Positions 1-10,569 of a DNA stretch of 64,000 bases are shown here, in pieces (the first letter of the stretch is position 1; each line of letters opens with the position of its first letter). The DNA comes from Doryteuthis pealeii. Lineage: Eukaryota > Mollusca > Cephalopoda > Myopsida > Loliginidae. Below the pieces are notes generated by a model. The model was not told where the DNA came from and did no database searches. It saw only the letters and a list, made by a program, of their open reading frames with translations. The stretch covers positions 78,988,278 to 79,052,277 of the forward strand of contig CM042143.1 of NCBI GenBank assembly GCA_023376005.1, given 5' to 3'. The position numbers and the translations under genes were made by a program.

Positions 1-283
1 GATAGGTACGCGGCCTGCGGCCCTGATACACAAAAATCTAAAAGGACGCAGTAAAATCATATCCATACGTCCCAGTGTTTTGATTTTTTTCTTCCCACAC
101 CATTTCAAGCTAACTGTAAATTCATTTCAATAGTTTCTTAGAAATGAATTACACAGGATAGGTTACAAGGTAGGATTTAGATGGCTTTAGTTGGGACCCA
201 TAAATTTTTCCTGGGGACTCATTCAAAGCAAATATGTGCATCCCAGGTTACACTAAATCAAAAAGCTATCAGCATCACTGGAT
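1..283. repeat. Dispersed repeat R1, copy 1
   Basis: This stretch matches 17272-17589 almost base for base over blocks such as 'accatttcaagctaactgta' and 'gaatgaattacacaggat'-like segments, ending at 'gctatcagcatcactg'. The second copy has an extra block of about 45 bases in the middle. No reading frame is conserved between the copies, so this is a non-coding dispersed repeat of unknown class. The window edge may cut its left end. Confidence 0.75.
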
Positions 284-319
284 AGGGAAAGAAAAGATGA
301 GGTGGAGAAAGCAAAAGGA

Positions 320-548
320 GTGTTGGAGTGGCCTGTTGTCAGTATCAGCTGGACAGCGAGGAAGTCTATCCCCTTTTCGCTAGCGCTAGACAAGAGGGAT
401 TATTTTTACCGAGGTGGAGTGCCCAACATACCGTCAGCTCCCCACTTTACTGCACAGATTAGATTATACAATCTGTGCTACTCATACTCTGAGTTGGCGG
501 GGACTGGTATCGAACTCAGAACTTTGCGATTCCAAGGTGGCTACTGTA
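320..548 (-). repeat. SINE-A (tRNA-headed), copy 1
   Basis: Read on the minus strand, it has a tRNA-like head with a degenerate B box (GTTCGATACC). A shared body follows, ending in the block that reads 'gatagacttcctcgctgtcc'. Five other copies in the window (about 2345, 23020, 27301, 28850 and 56908) share the same order of head and body. The best tRNA-like head, at 28850-29070, includes an A box TAGCTCAGTCGGTAGAGC. The open frame across this region is incidental. Confidence 0.8.
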
Positions 549-689
549 TCAACTGTTTGATTATTTTCCTCCCAACTTTCTTTCTAAATCCTTGATAATT
601 ACAATCTGAAAAATCCACTTTATAGTAACAATTTGCCAAATTCCTCAGTTATGGATTGACAGTCCAAGTGAATTAGTCTCCCTGAGGGT

Positions 690-1285
690 GACACTAAATA
701 CTGCATCTGGTAGTGAGGCTCCAGTTCTGGGTCTCTCATGAATTTCGAGTAACCCCTTCATTGCTATTACTCACAGGTATATTCTAACACAGTGGTAGTA
801 CCTCTGTATGGGTTAAATAGATGTTTGAAAATTATTTGTATTAGATACTTGATACCATAGAAAACTACAATGTGGATGACGGATGCTTACAAATTATTGG
901 TGTTAGATAAAAATACTTGAAACCATAACTGTGTGCCAATTATTTGTATTAGATAGGAATACTTGAAACCATACAACTATGTGGCAATTATTTGTATTAG
1001 ATAGGAATACTTGAAACCATACAACTATGTTGCAATTATTTGTATTAGATAGGAATACTTGAAACCATACAACTATGTGGCAATTATTTGTATTAGGAAT
1101 ACTTGAAACCCTATAACTGTAAACAAATAATTATTAGAGATGAAAGTGAGATTTTAAAAGATTGCAAAGTAACATTGAAAATTATAGTCCTGATTATAAT
1201 CATATTTACAAATTAATCAAATTTTAGAATTAAATAACCCATAAGGAGATGATATACCATTAAACAAACCAAATCAAATCAAACA
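690..1285 (+). repeat. SINE-C with internal 48-bp tandem repeats
   Basis: The block 'ctgcatctggtagtgaggct' matches the SINE-C body seen intact at 7731-8180. From 932 to 1110 a 48-bp unit (caattatttgtattagatag and on to 'caactatgtgg') is repeated about four times, the last copy shortened. The copy ends at 1230-1285 with the family's A/C-rich tail, containing 'gatataccattaaacaaacc'. The tandem expansion is specific to this copy. Confidence 0.7.
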
Positions 1286-1491
1286 AGTTGAGATTTAAAA
1301 TTCATGCCAGGGAAATTTGAAAATAGATGAAAGAAAATAAGTGTAAATTAGTAATGATTTGTATTCATTAAAAAAGAAAGAAAATGTTTATGCAGTTTGA
1401 TAGTTGAAGTTCTGATTAAATAGATTTTTGAATTTAATATTTCAGGTCATGAATAGAGTTATTATCATCACATCTATTATAATTACTTATA

Positions 1492-2119
1492 CTAGCAAAT
1501 ATATGCACCCTCCGGGTGCAAGTATCTAAGTTTTAATGTAATAAAATATTGTATTAAATTAGAAAGGCTAATGAAACTAAATAAGACTGCAGATAAAAAG
1601 ATTTGAAACAGAGGGAGTATAATCGAAAAATAGAACAACTGAAACTTACTCTTCCATGACTCCTGTCTTTCATTGTTATTTTTTAAATTTAAGTATTTAG
1701 TTAAAAGAGGAAGTAAAGAATAAAATGACCGTTATTTTTTCTTGTTAATGGATTTCATTTAAGATTCATTGAAGAGATTTTTGCTTATATTCATTAAAAT
1801 AAAACCAAACAATTAGAAATCAATAATACTTAGCACATATTTATTAAAATCACATTTTTAATATCAATATGCAAATTAGCCTTCCCGTTCACACTGTAAA
1901 CCGCTATTTTGTTGTATATATAAATACAATTGAATGTTATTAGTATGTAGATATGGTAAACAGTATTAATAATGTAAAACAATTTTATTAATAATTGAGT
2001 TTTAAATAAAAAATAAAATCATGGTCAATGTGATGTCAATAACTAAGGGAATTGTGACTTGAGTAGTGATTTAGTTTCGGTTACAGACAGACAAACACAC
2101 AATCTCCATTATAATAAGA
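1492..2119 (-). mobile_element. Helitron-like non-autonomous element H1, copy 1
   Basis: On the minus strand it begins TCTTATTATAATGGAG and ends CTAG. The palindrome GCACCCTCCGGGTGC (1505-1519) lies 9 bases before the 3' end. It sits between A and T. A 5'-TC start, a subterminal hairpin, a CTRR end and A/T insertion without target duplication are the Helitron signature. It has no coding capacity, so it would depend on an autonomous partner. Other copies lie at 15563-16164, 24282-25164 and 43447-44063, with a 3' fragment at 29395-29469. Confidence 0.8.
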
Positions 2120-2339
2120 TAGTTCCCATCTTAAATGAGTGGATTATTTACTTTAGCTTGTCTATCAATGATGGCATCAGTCTTTATCAAGTTGACAGTA
2201 CAGACACATTGATAGACTTTCAAATCAATCAAGATAACAGAAGAAAGAAAGAGAAATTAAGTAGTGTAGTCTAACATTCTTTAAGTGCTTATATTTCAAG
2301 TTATTGATGGATTTTGATAATTTAAAAACTCAAAATTTC

Positions 2340-2568
2340 ATATAAATTTAATAGAGCACCCGTCTAGGAATCGCAAGGTTCCAGGTTCAATACCAGTCCT
2401 CGCCAACTCAGCATATGAGTAGCACAGATTCTGATCTGTGTGGTAAAGTGGAGAGCTGCTGGTAGGTGTGGTGCTCCACCTCAGCAAAAACAATCTCCCT
2501 AGTCTAGTGCTAGTGAAAAGGGAATAGACTTCCTCACTGTCCTGACAGTAGGCCACTCCGCCAACTTT
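2340..2568 (+). repeat. SINE-A, copy 2
   Basis: The tRNA-like head reads 'tagagcacccgtctaggaat' with the B box GGTTCAATACC. The SINE-A body follows, with 'ggtaggtgtggtgctccacc' and the 3' part 'gggaatagacttcctcactg'. It lacks the first bases of the A box seen in the 28850-29070 copy, so it is 5' truncated. Confidence 0.8.
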
Positions 2569-3723
2569 TACTTAACTTTATATAAATATAATAAAATAAT
2601 GAATATATTGTTTATTTTATAAATTATAAATATATTGTTTATATTATAAATTGTAATAATGCTAGAAAAATGTGAACCGTTGGGTCACCCATTGAGCTCT
2701 GGGTAGATAATTGTGATCAGAAAAGAAGTGAGTTTGCAAAGCAAATTAATTAAAAAAAAGAAATAGGACTGGAGAATTTTTTAAAAATCATTAAAAATCA
2801 TTTTGTAAGATTTCTAAGAAAGGGAAAGTTTAACCAAATTTAAATGGAGCTGATTCTTGAAATTCTATTAATATCTAAGGTGTTGAGAAGCTAAGTTGTG
2901 GGGATGACTGAAAATCATTTTTTTTATGTAATATCAAATATCCCTCCCTACTTACTTCATAATTTTAATTGACAAAGAAAAGTGTAGTGAAAAAAGTTTT
3001 GAAAATAAAGTAAAATGTTTTTATACTTCTTTGGTAGTTAAATTAACAAACAAGCAAAAAAAAAAAACGCTTGACAATTTTTCTCATGAGAAGTGAAAGG
3101 GAAGTTTGGGATAAGGAAGTGGTAAAAAGATTTCTCTTGACTGCTGGTTTGCTGGTAGTGGCTGGGATCATATAATAGGCAGCAGTCAGAAGTGACATTC
3201 CATTCTTCTAAATTGCTCTCTAAGAGATATAATATAGATATAATAGTGAGGGAAATGAAATATATAGAAGGGGTGGAAATTGATAGGCGATAAGATAAGA
3301 GAGAGATGGGTTACTTTGTGAGTTAATTGCAAACTACTGCTAATTAAATAAAATGATGAAAATTAATTTTTTTCAAACATAATTCAATCCCACAAGTAAG
3401 GAATATTTTAGTATTTAATTTTAGTCATTAAACTAAACCGGAAAAAAGGCTTTAGGGAAACAAACATTGATTCACTCAGCTTTAGTATAATAATAGATAA
3501 TAATAATATCATGTAGCCTATTTGTTATAGCAAGATTTCCTTTTGAATATTTTTTGCTAGCATTATTTATCTTAGTGCCCTAGCTAACTTCTGTGTTGCA
3601 TTGCACAACTTTCACTTTTCACCATAGTTTTCAAAAAATATGATACAGTGGTACTTTTGTTTTGTGGGCAGCTTGTAGGAACATGCATGTCATGTGGTCA
3701 CTTGGGCATATGTTGGAGGGCAC
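2569..3723. other. AT-rich non-coding stretch
   Basis: I see no gene, exon pair or recognisable repeat here. The sequence is AT-rich with short homopolymers. All open frames are short and lack coding character. Confidence 0.6.
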
Positions 3724-3840
3724 AAAGGTGGTCATGGAAAAACAACACATGAACACTTTAATATTTTTCTTTTAACTCAGGCCTCAGGGTTTATTACTCA
3801 CTCGCCCAGTGTGGGTTGTCCAATAAGAGATAGGAAAACT
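3724..3840 (+). repeat. Left 117-bp direct repeat bracketing block A
   Basis: The sequence from 'aaaggtggtcatggaaaaac' to 'ataagagataggaaaact' recurs at 4477-4593 with only about three differences. The two copies bracket the 635-bp block A (3841-4475). At 117 bp they are too long to be an ordinary target-site duplication. They could be terminal repeats of an unknown element or the scar of a tandem duplication. Confidence 0.85.
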
Positions 3841-4475
3841 ACTACAAATATTATATGTATGTATTTACCCACCACTTCTGTCACGGGCAAGGTGTGACAC
3901 AAAGGTGTGACACAAGGTCAATTTTTAAGCAGAGCACAACTGGTTTAAATTTAGAGTTCTCCTTCTAGAACAGTTGCCATATCAAAAATAAAGAGCTCTG
4001 TCTGCCCTACTATTTATCCATAATTGGAGGGAGAACAGTTAAATTCATTCCGTCCCCAAGGATATTAGTGCTATGTGAAATGCAAACAGCCTCATCCAGC
4101 ATTTGAATTTAGGTTGCTAGGTCCAGGGCTGTGGAACCAGAGTCGGAAGCAATTAAGGGGTTGTCGGTCAACTATACCGACTTTGATTCCAGTTGTATTG
4201 ACACTTTATATGGCCCTAGTTAAATCTGTAAAGTTATACAATGCACACGCCTTCTAAATAGATCATTAAAAAATCATGGTTTTATATTTATTTTTAGGCC
4301 ATAATCAATTACATAAAGAGGAGTCAGAGTTGGAGGTTTTGTGTTCTGACTCCACAATCCTGGATGGGTCCATTTTTCTATGACAATAACCATTACAAAT
4401 ATTATATGTAAACAGTTCCCTCCCATTTATTGGTGAGATCTAAAATATAAATAGAGCATTTTTTGTAAATATGTA
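3841..4475. repeat. Duplicated block A (SINE-B carrying a hAT-type MITE)
   Basis: This block is nearly identical to 7222-8297 once the 450-bp SINE-C at 7731-8180 is removed from the latter. It is a minus-strand SINE-B copy interrupted by the element at 4124-4362. It has 13 extra bases near 3900 (a local repeat of 'aaggtgtgacac'). The identical 60-residue open frame in both copies simply reflects the duplication. Confidence 0.85.
4124..4362. mobile_element. hAT-type MITE inside SINE-B, copy A
   Basis: The left end CAGGGCTGTGGA mirrors the right end TCCACAATCCTG, giving imperfect terminal inverted repeats of about 12-13 bp. The flanks gctaggtc and gatgggtc look like a diverged 8-bp target duplication. 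Removing the element restores a SINE-B sequence ('ggttgctgggtccattt'-like) as seen at 28200-28240. A CAGGG... terminus and an 8-bp duplication are typical of hAT transposons. It has no coding capacity. Confidence 0.65.
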
Positions 4476-4476
4476 A

Positions 4477-4593
4477 AGGTGGTCATGGAAAAACAACACA
4501 TGAACACTTTAATATTTTTCTTTTAACTCAGGCCCCAGGGTTTATTACTCACTCGCCTAGTGTGGGTTGTCCAATAAGAGATAGGAAGACTGG
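4477..4593 (+). repeat. Right 117-bp direct repeat bracketing block A
   Basis: This is the second copy of the repeat at 3724-3840, ending 'ataagagataggaagact'. Unique-looking sequence follows. No third copy was seen beside the block at 7222-8297. Confidence 0.85.
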
Positions 4594-4769
4594 TTAGTTT
4601 TTTCTATTAAAAGGGCACTTCATTCTCACTATTTCTGCACTTCTGAACTCAACTGTAGCTCAGCTTCTCCTGGGACCCAACCTAAACCCGACTTTTCTGC
4701 TCGACTTCTACTCCCTTCAAACCTAAGTTACTCCTTTACTTTCACCTGTGGTGTCAGGGGGGGACATAT

Positions 4770-4870
4770 CCGTTTCCCTATGGGGCACCCAGTGAGACTT
4801 GAACTCACTAGTAAGTTCAAGTCTCACTGGATACCCCATACTTCTAGCCTTGTGACACATCTAAGCAAAG
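4770..4870. repeat. Short inverted repeat in a tRNA-SINE remnant
   Basis: The arms 'gtgagacttgaact' and 'agttcaagtctcac' face each other at 4791-4835. The following 'ccttgtgacacat' resembles the tail block of the SINE-B group. It is probably a rearranged SINE fragment. Confidence 0.5.
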
Positions 4871-5384
4871 TTTAGTAAATAACTACCACTATATTATTAA
4901 TTGCTAATTAATTAGTTTTTGGATTATTGTCCTCATCTTTATTTATTATTAATAAAGATGTGGACTATAATACAAATAATACAAATAATACTAATTATCA
5001 AGCCTCATTTCAAACATTCAGAGAAATAATTAGTTTTTATTTTCATTTGACTCACTGCTTTTTTTTTCCCCATTATTATTTGAAACATTTAACCAAAAAA
5101 TAAATTGGTGAATTGGAAGTTGTGGCATTTTTTTCTTCTTCAAACTATAGAAAATGTCTATTTCCTATGATGGTGGTAGGGGTGAAAGAGAGTAAAGCTT
5201 TTACAGAATATATAAATATAAATTGAGTAAAGTCTGGAATGAAAAAGATGATAGACTTTTGGCAAAACATGTCCATCTAATTTTGCAAATTGTCTTTTTT
5301 CATAATATTAATATTCTTCTCATCTTTTCTGGTGTGACGCATACAAACAATAGGTACAAGCATTAATGTAAATAAAAAAAGACT

Positions 5385-5545
5385 ATATACAAAGGTTGGC
5401 TGAAAAGTTTCTAGGCTGACCAAGATACTCTTATGGAATGTAACCAGATTTTTCAACATAGTCCCCTTGCTGTTTACACACTTCTTCCATTGGTGTTGCA
5501 GTGCTTGGCTACTATTGGTCAGAAAAGTCAACAATTTTTTTTTTT
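5385..5545 (-). pseudogene. mariner-type transposase, C-terminal fragment
   Basis: The minus-strand frame reads QALQHQWKKCVNSKG, matching the C-terminal helix and the 'W.KC...G.Y.EK' end of mariner transposases. The frame then loses the expected Asp-Tyr after KG, so it is broken. Only the C-terminal tail is present; no DDD catalytic segment is visible. The adjoining 'aaaggttggctgaaaagttt' may be the element's terminal repeat. Confidence 0.55.
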
Positions 5546-5829
5546 AAGTGAAAGGCAAAAATTATTGTGGATGTGGCATTTGTTAAGGGCACCTTAGTGT
5601 TTTGCCATGGTGTCGTAGTTTTAGCTTATTCCTGTTAATATCCTCCTCCTCTTTTCTGGTGTGACGCACACAAATAATAGGTACAAGCATTGGTGTAAAT
5701 TAAGAAATAATTAAAAAATTGCAAAAACTATAAAAATGTTTAGTAAAATACTACCATGCCGAACCCATTATATTTATGTTGACTACATAAAATTCATGGG
5801 TAAATATAAAATCTATTATGAGTGAGTGT

Positions 5830-6150
5830 TGAGATTTTTTGGGATATAAGGCGTGTGGTAAATGCCCACTCTTACTTATAGACTCACCGAGAACTATGTG
5901 ACCAACCTATTGGCCAGTCACTGGCAGTGCTATGCTGCTGATATTGTTATTTATATCGGCTGTTCTGATCTTAGTCACTAAATTGCCTTCAACCTTCGTG
6001 GACGACGGAACATAGGATTATATCACTGGACCTTTGACACTACGTAGGATTACATAACCCAGGACTTATTCACTTACCAAAGGATTCTATAGCTCAGGAC
6101 TTACTTACTTACTTTAAGTCCTTTTCAACTGGCCAAGGATGGCAGTCAGA
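5830..6150 (+). repeat. LTR-like dispersed repeat, diverged copy
   Basis: It contains 'ggatataaggcgtg', 'cttatagactcaccgaga' and 'ggaacataggattatatcac'. Similar strings occur at 31251-31727 (plus) and about 49700-50260 (minus). A TATA-like motif near the left and a C/T-rich body suggest a diverged LTR. Ends are not defined here. Confidence 0.4.
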
Positions 6151-6593
6151 AACTTAACAGTGAGAGTTAGTATAAAATATTTTTTTTAAAATTAACCAAG
6201 CTATGATGAGTCAATAGGAAGAGTACAAAACAGGTTGTAAAAAGATATTTTAGAATTGAGTAATCCGTCACTATAAACGTTTGATCTAGTTTTATAACAT
6301 TCTTTTTCAACCTTGTCTTCTATTTTGATTTATTTGTTAGTTTACTAGATACAATTTTTTCTTTTAAATTAAAAAAAAAATTTTTTTTTTTTTTTTTTTT
6401 TTTGCACAGCATTATTGCAAATTCACAAGCTTCATTGTTAATAATAATTAACTTCAACTAATTGTAACTATTTTAAAAATTATTTCACAATTGTGGTTAG
6501 CATTACTTTAATTTATTAACATACAAACTCAGGGATGAGTTTAATCTAAGAGATGGACACCTTAAAAATGAGGGAACCGTGTCCTTTTTCTTT

Positions 6594-6629
<36 letters not shown>

Positions 6630-6989
6630 CTTGTGAAAAATATTAACATAAAATCTTTAATAGAAAAATAGATAAAGATAAACAAAAAGCTTTAAATCTA
6701 ATATTTTTATTGACAATTAATATACATTATCATGACTAGAATTATTAGCAATGATTCATTGCGGTGGAATATTTTTTTAAAAGAAATCCAACATTATTTG
6801 AAATCAAAGAAAAGTCTCTTTTTTTAAATATTTTAAATGAAAAAAAAAATGAATTTTTTTTTTTAAGTTGAAGGCAGAAATTGCTGTGGATGTGGCTTGT
6901 TTTTTAAGGGCACTTTGTCATTGAATACAGGCAACACTGTATTTTGCAGTGGTGACACGATCTAAGCTCATCCTGGCAAACTTAAGGGT

Positions 6990-7125
6990 ATCTCATTGTG
7001 GTGTAATGGTTACCATGCTAGTCTTGCAGATCCATTACTACTAAATGTGAGTTTGATTCTTGCTGGATGCCCCATACTTGTGACCTTGTGTCACATCCTA
7101 CCCATGGTTAAACAGGTTGGGTAAA
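6990..7125 (+). repeat. tRNA-headed SINE fragment (SINE-B group)
   Basis: The head contains 'gtggtgtaatggttaccatg' (A-box-like) and 'tgagtttgattcttgctgg' (B-box-like), then 'ccttgtgtcacatcctaccc'. The tail is shared with the SINE-B copies at 17608 and 58950. The tRNA head is interrupted and lacks proper stems, so it is not a tRNA gene. Confidence 0.65.
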
Positions 7126-7492
7126 TACCAACTAACTTATGTACTGGAATTATTGAGGGGAAATTTTTAACTTTAGATATTTAAGCATGTTCCAAAAATA
7201 ATCTATACACCATCCAAGATTACTACAAATATATGTATGTATGTATTTACCCACCACTTCTGTCACGGGCAAGGTGTGACACAAGGTCAATTTTTAAGCA
7301 GAGCACAACTGGTTTAAATTTAGAGTTCTCCTTCTAGAACAGTTGCCATATCAAAGATAAAGAGCTCTGTCTGCCCTACTATTTATCCATAATTGAAGGG
7401 AGAACAGTTAAATTCATTCCGTCCCCAAGGATATTAGTGCTATGTGAAATGCAAACAGCCTCATCCAGCATTTGAATTTAGGTTGCTAGGTC

Positions 7493-7730
7493 CAGGGCTG
7501 TGGAACCAGAGTCGGAAGCAATTAAGGGGTTGTCGGTCAACTATACCGACTTTGATTCCAGTTGTATTGACACTTTATATGGCCCTAGTTAAATCTGTAA
7601 AGTTATACAATGCACACGCCTTCTAAATAGATCATTAAAAAATCATGGTTTTATATTTATTTTTAGGCCATAATCAATTACATAAAGAGGAGTCAGAGTT
7701 GGAGGTTTTGTGTTCTGACTCCACAATCCT
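7493..7730. mobile_element. hAT-type MITE inside SINE-B, copy B
   Basis: It is the same element as 4124-4362, starting CAGGGCTGTGGA. Its right terminus 'ccacaatcct' was used as the target for the SINE-C insertion that follows. Confidence 0.65.
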
Positions 7731-8180
7731 AATACTCCACTTTGGCCCTATTTTGGGCTAGACAGGCAGTTGGAGAGGCCCCCTCCGATCAATTGACTGG
7801 TCACGTCAAGCCCTAGCACCTATATGATTTTCCCAACTCTATTGCCCTTATGGCAAGCCCCAACCCCTTTTTATCATATGGGTGCTAGAAGGCGGTGGCT
7901 GCGGGTCTACATGTCCTGGGAATGACGTTAAACTCTATCTGATGGTGAGGTTCCAGTTTTGGAGATTTGGGGAATGTGGAGCACCCCTTCATCACCATTG
8001 CTCCCTGGTCCACTCTGACCCGGAGTGGTAGTACCTGTTAGGGTCCCATCTATGGGTTAAATAGAAAAATGTGTTTATAAAAAAATTGTATTATCCATTA
8101 AGAATTGATTTATTTCAAAACTTTATTGGCATTAAATGACCCACTGAGATTGATATGCCGTAAAACAAAACAAACCAAAT
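7731..8180 (+). mobile_element. SINE-C, intact copy with 10-bp target duplication
   Basis: The direct repeat ccacaatcct flanks it at 7721-7730 and 8181-8190, and the paralogous block at 4352-4361 has a single copy: an empty site. The element runs from 'aatactccactttggcccta' through 'tctgatggtgaggttccag' to an A/C-rich tail 'gccgtaaaacaaaacaaacc'. It has no coding capacity. The tail resembles that of the 5S-headed SINE at 13138, suggesting the same LINE machinery mobilises both. Confidence 0.85.
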
Positions 8181-8424
8181 CCACAATCCTAGACGGGTCC
8201 ATTTTCTATGACAAGCATTACAAATATTATATGTAAACAGTTCCCTCCCATTTATTGGTGAGATCTAAAATATAAATAGAGCATTTTTTGTAAATATTTC
8301 ATAGATAGGACAAATTAGATTATAAAGTATTTTCTATTTCAAAGTAAATCTTAAAAGTCTCAATTAATTACTTATTTCAGTCTGTTGTTACCTGGACTGG
8401 ATTAAGGGAGGATCAAAGTGTAGT

Positions 8425-8640
8425 ATCTGTTCCAGATTCTATGCTTTGAGACTTACCTTCTATATCCGGCCTCGGCTGGGGTCCAGTGTGCTTCAGCCTC
8501 TGGACCGGTAAAGTACAATTAATAGCGTCGATCCCAGGGGGCCATCCCCCTAGATCGACGCAATTTTTATGCGCCCACGTAAAAACGAGACCTTGTGTCC
8601 AGCCCTCATAAGTGGGATGAGCAGGCAAATATCCTTATTT
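8425..8640 (-). repeat. Dispersed repeat D, copy 1
   Basis: On the minus strand it reads 'tatttgcctgctcatcccac', then 'gggggatggccccctgggat' and 'cgacgc'. It matches 24451-24717 and 45965-46500. These are GC-rich islands in AT-rich DNA, and the 24451 copy is a clean insertion in a Helitron. Probably a SINE; no clear tRNA head was identified. Confidence 0.65.
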
Positions 8641-8727
8641 TAGTCTGGTTGATGATTTATTGAGTTAAGCAACAGTTTGATAGAAATGTGCAAAATGTAT
8701 TTTGATGATTTTTGTTGTATTTTACAG

Positions 8728-8880
8728 ATGAAGATTATCCTTCCCCAAAAGTTGATGACAGATTATCAGTTCATCAACGATTAGGATTTACTTCAAAATC
8801 CAAGTTGGAAACATTAGAAAAACCTACAGAGAAACCACAAGAAAAAAAAATCAGAGAAAAGAAAAAGACAAAATCTTCAG
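8728..8880 (+). CDS. Penultimate coding exon of an unrecognised charged protein
   Basis: The exon lies between a good acceptor (ttttacag|AT) and a donor (TCTTCAG|gtaaat). It begins with the last two bases of a codon and ends with one base of the next, matching the phase of the exon at 10570. It encodes a hydrophilic stretch with EDYPSPKVDDRLSVHQRLGF early on and a Lys/Glu-rich run (EKKIREKKKTKSS) at the end. Such composition is common in nuclear and RNA-processing proteins, but I do not recognise the family. The intron upstream is phase 1; no earlier exon was found in the first 8.7 kb, so the gene probably extends left of the window. The internal ATG at 8728 is not a start codon. Confidence 0.65.
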
Positions 8881-10569
8881 GTAAATTTGATTCATTTGTA
8901 ATACATCAGTCAAAAGCTAAAAAGTAATTGTGAAAAATAGACATTGAGTCCATTTATAGAATTGAAAAAAAAATGACTTGTTTTTTTTTTTTCCCCTGGC
9001 ATTGAGGAAGGACATTGTGGTCTCAAGGAAATACCCCAATTTTGATTTGAAAGATTCTGGAAAAAAGTCTGTGTGGCAAAACCTAAACATTTGGCTTGTT
9101 GGACAACAGGTCAATTTTCAAGACTTTACAAGTATTTGCCTCATACCCCACTTGTATGGGCTGGGCACAAGGCCTCGTTTTAACGTGGGCCCACAAGCCG
9201 AAGCTCATAGGTAGGAAAGAACAAAAATTGCGATTTTCAAGACTTTACATTTTTATCTGTTGAAAAGGGTGTTTTCAATGCCAGTAAGTACAGTGTGTGT
9301 GTGTGTGTGTGGTTGGTTGGTTGGTTGGTTGGTTGGTTGGTTGTGGTTGTTGGTTGGTTGGTTTGGTTGGTTTGACTGGTTGGCTGGTTTGACTGGTTGG
9401 TTGGTTGGCTGGTTGACTGGTTGGTTGGTTTGGCTGGTTTGACTGGTTGGTTGGTTTGGCTGGTTTGGCAGTTTTGGTTTTGGTATCTATTTCAGAATAT
9501 TTTTATTTTTATTTATTTATTTATTTTTTTTTTTTGTGCTTTGGTTTCCTGTTTGGTTTCAGTTTCTAATTTAGTATTTTTTCTTTCTAAGGAAACCATT
9601 CATTCTTTTGTGTAATGATAATTATATATTTAGGAGGACTAACTTTCAGACATTATATTGTATTCCTCCTTCTTAGTCCTTTGAAAACATTCTATGCTAA
9701 AATCTAATAGATTTCCCAAGTATCACATCTGCCACATTTTTTTTTTTCATTTCTTTTGAAAATAAATAGTTAAATGTTTTTATCATATTTTTGTTCAATC
9801 TTTTCCTCTTATGATAGTACAAATGTTGATAAAATTTAATTTTATTAAAATCTGAAAATTCTTTGGATATGGTTGCTCAGTAGTAATAAAACTGAACAGT
9901 TTTGATTTCATAAAATGATCTTTGTGCAATTTCCGGTATGCAGATGAAATGGGGAAAAATTGGTTATTCAGTTAAACCGCCCATCTCTAGTGTGTGTAAA
10001 TGTTGTTTTTTTTCTTTTCTAGTTTCAACTAATAATGGCCATCATAAGAAGAATATAATATTTTCAATTTAAAAATTTATAACCATTGATAAACAATATA
10101 AAATGTTTAAAGAATCAACTTTGTCAGTAGTGCATTTGTTTGTCAAATTTTTATTTATTTTTCACTGTTAAGTTAAGGTAGCGTGAACATGGAGTCACCT
10201 GGTTACTGACACTTTCTCGCTTATGTGGTTTTCCACACTACCTTAGATTATATATACACACAGGGGGATATATCCAAAAGATGTAGACAATTTCAAAGAT
10301 TTAAAAAAAAAATTTTTTTTTTTTTTTTTTTTTTAAATATTTAAAATCTTGATAGAGAAACTCTTGAAGTTTATTATTAAGTCTTTTGGTATTTGTCTAT
10401 CTCCTTCCTATTAGATCTGAAATAACTTCTCACACCAATTATTGCTGTAAATGGAGATATGACAGTACTTAACCTGTCTATAATAAATTAATTGTATATC
10501 TTTTTTTCTTTAAATGAATTCTAATTATTAAAAGCTATCATTTAAAATGAAATGAATTGTCTTTTTCAG
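8881..10569 (+). other. Intron of the charged-protein gene
   Basis: Bounded by gtaaat and ctttttcag. It holds a fragment of repeat D (about 9130-9220, 'gtatttgcctcataccccac'), a (GTTG)n-type microsatellite with GTTT and GACT variants (about 9290-9475), a segment at 10172-10250 related to the hairpin at 17968, and poly-T runs. No further exon is evident. Confidence 0.6.
9290..9475 (+). repeat. (TG)n then (GGTT)n compound microsatellite
   Basis: A TG run leads into about 160 bases of ggtt/ggttt/gact units. It creates two spurious plus-strand frames rich in Trp, Leu, Val and Gly that are not genes. Confidence 0.9.

Larger units (their letters stand above)
7222..8297. repeat. Duplicated block B, with SINE-C inserted
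   Basis: This is the second copy of block A (3841-4475), 3.4 kb away, without the bracketing 117-bp repeats. It contains the hAT-type MITE at 7493-7730, then the SINE-C insertion at 7731-8180. The remainder of the SINE-B host follows ('gggtccattttctatgacaa' and on). The near-identity outside the insertion indicates a recent duplication. Confidence 0.85.

Noticed and set aside
4075..4257. Identical 60-residue frames at 4075 and 7444, as a duplicated gene
   Set aside because: The frame crosses the junction of SINE-B and a MITE; identity comes from the block duplication.
3724..4593. A miniature LTR retrotransposon (TRIM) with 117-bp LTRs
   Set aside because: The repeats do not start TG and end CA, no short target duplication was found outside them, and the interior is a SINE-B carrying a MITE with no primer-binding site. 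Kept only as an open question in the findings.
9260..9615. Two plus-strand frames rich in Trp, Gly and Leu, possibly a membrane protein
   Set aside because: They are translations of a (GGTT)n-type microsatellite.
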